Made by a program: the position numbers and the translations under genes. Of a stretch of DNA of 64,000 bases, positions 59,403 through 64,000 are shown piece by piece. Numbering within the stretch: the first letter of the stretch is position 1; every line of letters starts with the position of its first letter. This stretch comes from Desulfosporosinus fructosivorans (GTDB lineage: Bacteria; Bacillota; Desulfitobacteriia; Desulfitobacteriales; Desulfitobacteriaceae), in contig NZ_SPQQ01000013.1 in NCBI RefSeq assembly GCF_004766045.1, forward strand, positions 43,571 through 107,570, given 5' to 3'. The notes under the pieces were generated by a model, which saw only the letters and a list, made by a program, of their open reading frames with translations, was not told the DNA's origin and made no database searches.

Positions 59403-60443
59403 TTATTCAAGAATCGAAAGACCAAATTTCGTGGCGAGCTCATTGAGTTCTTGAAATAGCCCATCATTAATAGGAATTCCATTCTTTTTCCGTTCCTTCG
59501 CTATTGACTGCCGCCGTTCACCAGGAATCCGAATGGCATCAGCTCCATCCGCTCTCGGAACATCTCTTATTTCTCCGATCATATCAGTCATTCTTTGGGC
59601 ATAATCCTCAAAGGGCATAAGTCGCGAAATATCCAACGCGAAAAAGCTATGCCCGATATTGACTGGTTCAAGAGAATCATCGTAAATCCATCCTACGTGA
59701 GTTCCGTAAGCAGAGCCACTGATGATCCCGGACATAACCTCGACTGCCAAAGCCAGCGCATATCCTTTTGCTCCACCGACTGGCAAAACTGCTCCTTGCA
59801 GTGCCTCTTTGGCATCCGCCGTCGAATTGCCGTCCTTATTGATGGCCCAGCCCTCAGGAATCGAACGTCCTTCCTTTGCCGCCAAAATAATATTTCCACG
59901 GGCAACGGTTGAGGAAGACATATCAATCACAATCGGTTGATCTCCAGTTGGGAATCCAAATGAAATCGGATTCGTTCCGAAATAAGGACTCTTTCCTCCC
60001 CAGGGAGGAATTCCACTGGGTGAATTTGTATATGCTTGCCCAAGCATTCGCTCTTGCGCAGCCATTTTACAATAGGTTGAAGCCGCTCCAAAATGATTAC
60101 TGTTCTTAACTGTAACGAAACCAAGACCATACTCTTTGGCTAACTCAATTGCTAAGGACATAGACCGATAAGCCACAAGTTGTCCTAGACCGTTATCTCC
60201 ATCGACACTAGCGATTGCATCATTCAAATTTTTTTGAATTGACGGCTTGGGATTAATTCTTCCATTCAAAATGCGAGATAGATATATTGGTAAACGACTA
60301 ATTCCATGGGTATCCACCCCATCTAGGCTAGTATCCACAAGAATTGAGGAAACGATTAGTGCCTCAGCCGCGGGGACTTCGACTGCCATCAAAAGGGCTT
60401 TACAAAAATTTTCGAGCGTATGCTGAGAATAACGTTGTTTCAT
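59403..60443 (-). CDS. Ldh2-family 2-hydroxyacid dehydrogenase
   Basis: A 346-residue member of the malate/L-lactate/ureidoglycolate/sulfolactate (ComC) dehydrogenase family, an NAD(P) fold without Rossmann motif. Seen are DGVDTHGISRLPIYLSRI (catalytic His), VKNSNHFGAASTY, and the C-terminal KGYALALAVEVMSGIISGSAYG stretch. The substrate range is malate, lactate, 2,3-diketogulonate, ureidoglycolate or 3-sulfolactate. It is the last gene of an operon with a TctCAB uptake system, so it probably oxidises or reduces the imported acid. AGGAAGG precedes the ATG. Confidence 0.85.
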   Translation of the reverse strand: MKQRYSQHTLENFCKALLMAVEVPAAEALIVSSILVDTSLDGVDTHGISRLPIYLSRILNGRINPKPSIQKNLNDAIASVDGDNGLGQLVAYRSMSLAIELAKEYGLGFVTVKNSNHFGAASTYCKMAAQERMLGQAYTNSPSGIPPWGGKSPYFGTNPISFGFPTGDQPIVIDMSSSTVARGNIILAAKEGRSIPEGWAINKDGNSTADAKEALQGAVLPVGGAKGYALALAVEVMSGIISGSAYGTHVGWIYDDSLEPVNIGHSFFALDISRLMPFEDYAQRMTDMIGEIRDVPRADGADAIRIPGERRQSIAKERKKNGIPINDGLFQELNELATKFGLSILE

Positions 60444-60537
60444 TATCCAACCTTCCTACCGAATATACATCCTGCACCCTGACACTCAAACTTACCTTCT
60501 TCCCTCTTCCCTCTTCCGATGGAAATATTAAGCTCAA

Positions 60538-60993
60538 CTAAAAAAGCAAACCATTGGGAGTAGGCACCTTCAGAAAAACTGTAAATGTTAAATATAACAC
60601 AACAGTAATTCCTATACTAAAAAACGACGAGAATACCAAAGCAGAAAGAGTAAAGCCTTTTTCATTCAAATACCAGGAACCCAAGAGTAGATATACCAAA
60701 GTGCATACATAGAACCCGATATAAACAATGCCGGCTACATAAATAAATGTAGCTAAGACAATGACTGTTGGCTTCAGCCAGTGGAGGTCATTTACCTCTT
60801 CTACTCCCTTCTCAGCTCCATTTGTTCTAATTCCACGAGTAATCAGATAAATCCCAGTTACAATGAGGAAAATCTCAAGGACCTGTGGAAAAGTATTACT
60901 TCGTTCAGTAAGCTCGGACCCTTGAACCATAAAGACAACGGCCACTAAAACACTAACCAATCCAGCAAGTAGATCAGATTTACGCTTTGTCAT
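60538..60993 (-). CDS. TctB-type small membrane subunit
   Basis: A 151-residue four-helix protein of the tripartite tricarboxylate transporter family, the partner of the large TctA subunit. The N-terminus (KRKSDLLAGLVSVLVAVVFM) and length suit TctB. ATG 60993 has GGGGG upstream and overlaps the end of the TctA gene by 14 bases, so the two are translationally coupled. Confidence 0.85.
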   Translation of the reverse strand: MTKRKSDLLAGLVSVLVAVVFMVQGSELTERSNTFPQVLEIFLIVTGIYLITRGIRTNGAEKGVEEVNDLHWLKPTVIVLATFIYVAGIVYIGFYVCTLVYLLLGSWYLNEKGFTLSALVFSSFFSIGITVVLYLTFTVFLKVPTPNGLLF

Positions 60994-62497
60994 TTGCTGC
61001 CGCCCCCTTTTTGGCATGATATTTTGCCATGACCGCTGGTGTCATAACTGAAACAACCGTAAGAATTATTAATAACAAAGAGATTGGGTGGGAAAAGAAA
61101 ACCTTAAATACAGAGCCTTCTGCACCCGCTATTGATATAGATCGACCTAGATTATCTTCCACGATGGGTCCCAGAATAATTCCAAGGGCCATAGCACCTG
61201 TGTCAAAGCCAATTTTCCCTCCAAAGTATCCAACTAGACCAAAGAAAATCATAACCATAACATCAACTATGCTGTTTCTAATTGCATAGGAACCAATAAT
61301 TGAGAGGGAGACAATGGCAACCCCTATATAGGAGGTTGGGACATTAAGAACTTTAGCTGTCCCTTTGATAAGGAGTGCACCCACGAAAACCATCACAATA
61401 TTACCAACAATCATAGAAATAATAAAGCTGTAGGCAAGATCAGGGTTATTTGTAAAGATCTTAAAGCCAGGTTGAATACCATGAGCCAGCAAGGCACCCA
61501 TAATAACTGCTGCAACAGCACTACCTGGAATACCTAAGGTTAACATGGGAATCAAGCTGCCGCCGATGGTCGCATTGTTTGCTGCCTCACTGGCAACAAC
61601 CCCTTCAATAGCACCTGTTCCGAAATTGGCCTTGTTTTTATCCCAACGTTTTGCTTCATTGTAGGAGATAATGGATGCAATTTCTCCACCTGCGCCTGGT
61701 AAAATACCTATAATAGTGCCCATAATAGAGGAACGTAATAAGTTAACTTTTGCCTTCTTAAATAGTATCCTTGCCACACGCAACGTTGCACCTTTTTTGC
61801 CTTTATATTCTGCAATAAATTTATTTTTGCTCCCAACCAGGATGATAACCTGAGAGAAGGAGAACAGGCCAATCATGGCTGGGATCACTTCAATACCCTG
61901 CACTAAAGAATAGGTACCAAAGGTAAAACGGCGGGCACCTTCAATTGGATCAAGACCGATTGTACTGATGAGCATACCCAAAGCCCCGGATATTAATCCT
62001 TTCACTACATTCCCTTGGGACATGGCTGCGATAGTACTGAGCCCAAAAATACAGAGCCAGAAGAATTCCGCTGCTCCAAATTTGAGAGCCAATTGTGCCA
62101 TTGGAGCTGCTAGGAATAAAAGAAACAAAGTACCTATAACTCCACCAAAAGCAGAAGCTATTAATGAAGCATTCAAAGCTCCCTCCGCGTCTCCCTTTTG
62201 ACACATCGGGTAACCGTCAAAAGTGGTTGCAACTGAAGAAGGGGTACCAGGAGTGTTAATTAGAATCGCAGAGTTAGAACCTCCATAGATTGCTCCGGAA
62301 TAAATTGCCCCTAGCATAATTAATCCGCTAATGGGATTCATGGCAAAGGTAACAGGAACCATCAAGGCTACTCCCATGGTAGCTGTAAGACCAGGGAGCG
62401 CACCAATTACGATACCACCCGTAAGACCAGCTACTATTAGGAAAAAATTAAAAGGTATAAAGCTGTTTGCAAATCCCGTGAGAATGACCTGAAGCAT
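60980..62497 (-). CDS. TctA-type large membrane subunit
   Basis: A 505-residue permease with about 12 helices. The conserved features are GGIVIGALPGLTATMGVALM, YGGSNSAILINTPGTPSSVAT, IGILPGAGGEIASIISYNEA and LTLGIPGSAVAAVIMGALLA, the duplicated TctA signature. It is a secondary carrier that takes up a carboxylate delivered by the TctC-like protein. Located between tctC and tctB in one operon. Confidence 0.92.
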   Translation of the reverse strand: MLQVILTGFANSFIPFNFFLIVAGLTGGIVIGALPGLTATMGVALMVPVTFAMNPISGLIMLGAIYSGAIYGGSNSAILINTPGTPSSVATTFDGYPMCQKGDAEGALNASLIASAFGGVIGTLFLLFLAAPMAQLALKFGAAEFFWLCIFGLSTIAAMSQGNVVKGLISGALGMLISTIGLDPIEGARRFTFGTYSLVQGIEVIPAMIGLFSFSQVIILVGSKNKFIAEYKGKKGATLRVARILFKKAKVNLLRSSIMGTIIGILPGAGGEIASIISYNEAKRWDKNKANFGTGAIEGVVASEAANNATIGGSLIPMLTLGIPGSAVAAVIMGALLAHGIQPGFKIFTNNPDLAYSFIISMIVGNIVMVFVGALLIKGTAKVLNVPTSYIGVAIVSLSIIGSYAIRNSIVDVMVMIFFGLVGYFGGKIGFDTGAMALGIILGPIVEDNLGRSISIAGAEGSVFKVFFSHPISLLLIILTVVSVMTPAVMAKYHAKKGAAANDKA

Positions 62498-62588
62498 AAT
62501 TTATCCTCCTTTTAACAAATTTCCAAGGACAGAGAGTCCGCTCCACCCTTGAAAGTTTGCAATGAACTAACATGCTTTTTTGAATCAG

Positions 62589-63572
62589 TTACTTCATTAA
62601 ATTGAACTTAACTAATAGTGCTTTATTGATCGCTTCTTGATCATGAACATACTTGTCAAAGTCTTCACCCGACATATAATCTGTAGGCTGTCCGGCTTTT
62701 TTCATGTCTGCAAGATACTCGGGATCATCTTGAATTTTCTTAAAGGTATCGCGGAGGAATTTAACCTTGTCAGCATCGGTAGCCTTTGGAACTACGAATG
62801 CACGACGAATATCTGACACCATATCAAGACCAGTTTCTTTGAGGGTTGGAGCGTCAGGTAAGAATTCACTACGTTTCTCGGCTGCAACTCCCAGGATTCT
62901 CATATTATCCATACTGCGCATTACATCATTTACGTTCCCGACCATAAGATCTATTTCTTTACCTAGGAGAGCTGCGTTTTGATCTGCAGCACCTTTGTAA
63001 ACAACCTGGGTAACTTCAATACCTGTTTTTGCTTGAAGGTCAAGGAGCATCATATGGTGACCCGTGTAGGTACCGACTATACCAACTTTGAGCTTCTTAG
63101 GATTGGCTTTGGCATAATCAATAGCTCCTTGCCAGGTTTTGAACTGACTGTCCTTATGAACTGCTAATACTTGCGGGTCATTAACAACCTGAGCGATATA
63201 CTGAAAATCGTCAATTTTGAATTCAGCGCCTTGACCCATTGGCTGAATAATCATGTGTGGTGTATTAACTCCACCGAGAGTATACCCGTCAGGTTGAGCC
63301 TTAGCGATTGCACCAAAACCGATAGCTCCACCTGCACCAGTCGTATAGTTAAATACCCAAGGTTGCTCTGGCACATATTTATTCCAGTACTTTTGCATAA
63401 TCCGAGCTTGGATATCACTGGAACCGCCAGCACTAAACGCAATAATCATGTTAAGTGGCTTGGTGGGATATTTCTCCTTAGTTGCTGTAGCTTTCTGTCC
63501 ACATCCTGTTAAAGTAAGCGCTAAAATTACGACAATGCCAACAATCGAAACCAAAATTCTGTTTTTCTTCAC
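62589..63572 (-). CDS. TctC-type substrate-binding lipoprotein
   Basis: A 327-residue Bug/TctC solute-binding protein. The N-terminus is a lipoprotein signal ending LTLTGC, so it is anchored outside the membrane. Family marks: YPTKPLNMIIAFSAGGSSDI, TGAGGAIGFGAIAKAQPDGY, and VVYKGAADQNAALLGKEIDL. The bound acid is not identified. The GTG start follows GGGGAG. First gene of the operon tctC-tctA-tctB-ldh. Confidence 0.9.
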   Translation of the reverse strand: MKKNRILVSIVGIVVILALTLTGCGQKATATKEKYPTKPLNMIIAFSAGGSSDIQARIMQKYWNKYVPEQPWVFNYTTGAGGAIGFGAIAKAQPDGYTLGGVNTPHMIIQPMGQGAEFKIDDFQYIAQVVNDPQVLAVHKDSQFKTWQGAIDYAKANPKKLKVGIVGTYTGHHMMLLDLQAKTGIEVTQVVYKGAADQNAALLGKEIDLMVGNVNDVMRSMDNMRILGVAAEKRSEFLPDAPTLKETGLDMVSDIRRAFVVPKATDADKVKFLRDTFKKIQDDPEYLADMKKAGQPTDYMSGEDFDKYVHDQEAINKALLVKFNLMK

Positions 63573-64000
63573 GATTAACTCCCCTTTGTTTCAATTAAGT
63601 TTATTTCCCTAGATTTAAAGCAAGAAGGTAAATCTACATAAAGAATATTAAGTAATTTTTAAATACGATCGATTTTTACCGCCTAAGTTTAAGAATCACG
63701 TGTTCACTTTCTCAATCCTATGACCACGGCGATGGGGGCTTCTCCAAAGGATTGGAAAAAACCGCAGCCAATAATAAGGTATGAGGTATTACCACATTAC
63801 TTTTTATTAATAATAGTTTATTATTCGCCTTTAATGTGACATTTTCCCGCTTCAAATTCAGCTTCTTATAATCAATATTACTCATAGCAGAATAACCATG
63901 ACAAACTATCTGACGTTATAGAAAAAGGGTCTAAGATTTAATAATGACTCCATTAAATCTTAGACCCCCAGGACTTAAACCGTGAGCATTTGACCCACAC
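63573..64000. other. Promoter region and intergenic stretch
   Basis: Upstream of tctC the sequence is AT-rich with no recognisable gene or riboswitch. The tctC promoter should lie near 63600-63700 (minus strand) but no clear -35/-10 pair can be chosen. A hairpin ends the stretch (63927-63967). Confidence 0.4.
63927..63967. terminator. Perfect 16-bp stem, 9-base loop
   Basis: GGGTCTAAGATTTAAT and its exact reverse complement. Likely the terminator of a gene beyond the right edge of the window or of a transcript arriving from the left. Confidence 0.65.

Noticed and set aside
63927..63967. Riboswitch or operator for the tct operon
   Set aside because: The perfect 16-bp stem lies about 350 bases upstream of tctC with no aptamer-like conserved core; a terminator is the simpler reading.
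1..64000. CRISPR arrays, tRNA/rRNA genes, insertion sequences, prophage
   Set aside because: No regularly spaced repeats, cloverleaf sequences, rRNA cores, transposase or integrase motifs were seen on either strand.

Overview
The window looks like a chromosomal segment of an anaerobic, low-to-mid G+C Firmicute of the Desulfosporosinus/Desulfitobacterium kind (Peptococcaceae sensu lato). The arguments are indirect: hgcAB mercury-methylation genes, cytochrome c maturation genes ccmA/ccmB in a Gram-positive-style genome (strong AGGAGG ribosome binding sites, many TTG/GTG starts, lipoproteins), a corrinoid-riboswitch ECF transporter, MocR/TetR/OmpR regulators, and norspermidine biosynthesis. No rRNA, tRNA, CRISPR array, prophage or intact insertion sequence was seen.

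Layout. 0.2-5.5 kb: VOC protein, membrane protein, iron alcohol dehydrogenase, MocR regulator with a palindromic site, GNAT enzyme and a truncated DUF2442 gene. 5.7-8.8 kb: a cobalamin-riboswitch-controlled ECF (corrinoid) transporter. 8.9-13.8 kb: MFS exporter, a secreted three-repeat protein next to an OmpR/kinase pair, and a NUDIX hydrolase. 14.1-17.7 kb: a VTC / DUF4956 / carbohydrate-binding lipoprotein operon behind a promoter with four TCAG motifs phased at 11 bp. 17.8-24.5 kb: ccmAB, a decayed membrane gene, a PAS-GGDEF-HD-GYP protein, methyltransferase, nucleoid-associated protein and DUF456 protein. 24.5-32.2 kb: two DUF4342 paralogues sharing a phased TTTTAAT leader, one followed by a two-component system. 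Between them lie hgcB-hgcA-arsR (minus strand) behind a symmetrical double-operator promoter, a DedA protein, a universal-stress-protein/receiver chimera and superoxide dismutase.

32.4-42.5 kb: two TetR-linked PEP-utilising phosphotransferase genes (one closely resembling rifamycin phosphotransferase), a remnant of a third 3' end, an FtsX remnant, and a TetR/membrane-protein operon. 42.7-47.3 kb: OmpR/kinase pair plus an ABC exporter whose ATPase carries a fused remnant of a second ATPase copy. 47.5-55.5 kb: phosphodiester glycosidase-family protein, YojF/BshB2 (bacillithiol-type) pair, signal peptidase, a broken DUF3231 gene and a c-di-AMP-riboswitch-controlled NlpC/P60 hydrolase. 55.6-59.2 kb: DUF1904, a membrane rhodanese behind a CsoR/CstR-like operator, and carboxynorspermidine synthase/decarboxylase. 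59.4-63.6 kb: a TctCAB transporter with a malate/L-lactate/sulfolactate-type dehydrogenase.

Main points. The strongest biology is the arsR-hgcA-hgcB operon: HgcA has the N-V-W-C-A-A-G-K cap helix and HgcB has two [4Fe-4S] motifs plus a terminal Cys-Cys. Its control region shows two near-identical operator palindromes placed over the -35 and start region of a good promoter, inside a perfect 27-bp inverted repeat that also creates a divergent promoter. HgcA needs a corrinoid, so the corrinoid importer about 20 kb away is a plausible partner, although nothing here links their regulation. Gene remodelling is frequent: chimeric, truncated and fused genes occur at 5.4, 19.6, 30.3, 35.8, 36.3, 46.9 and 53.4 kb.
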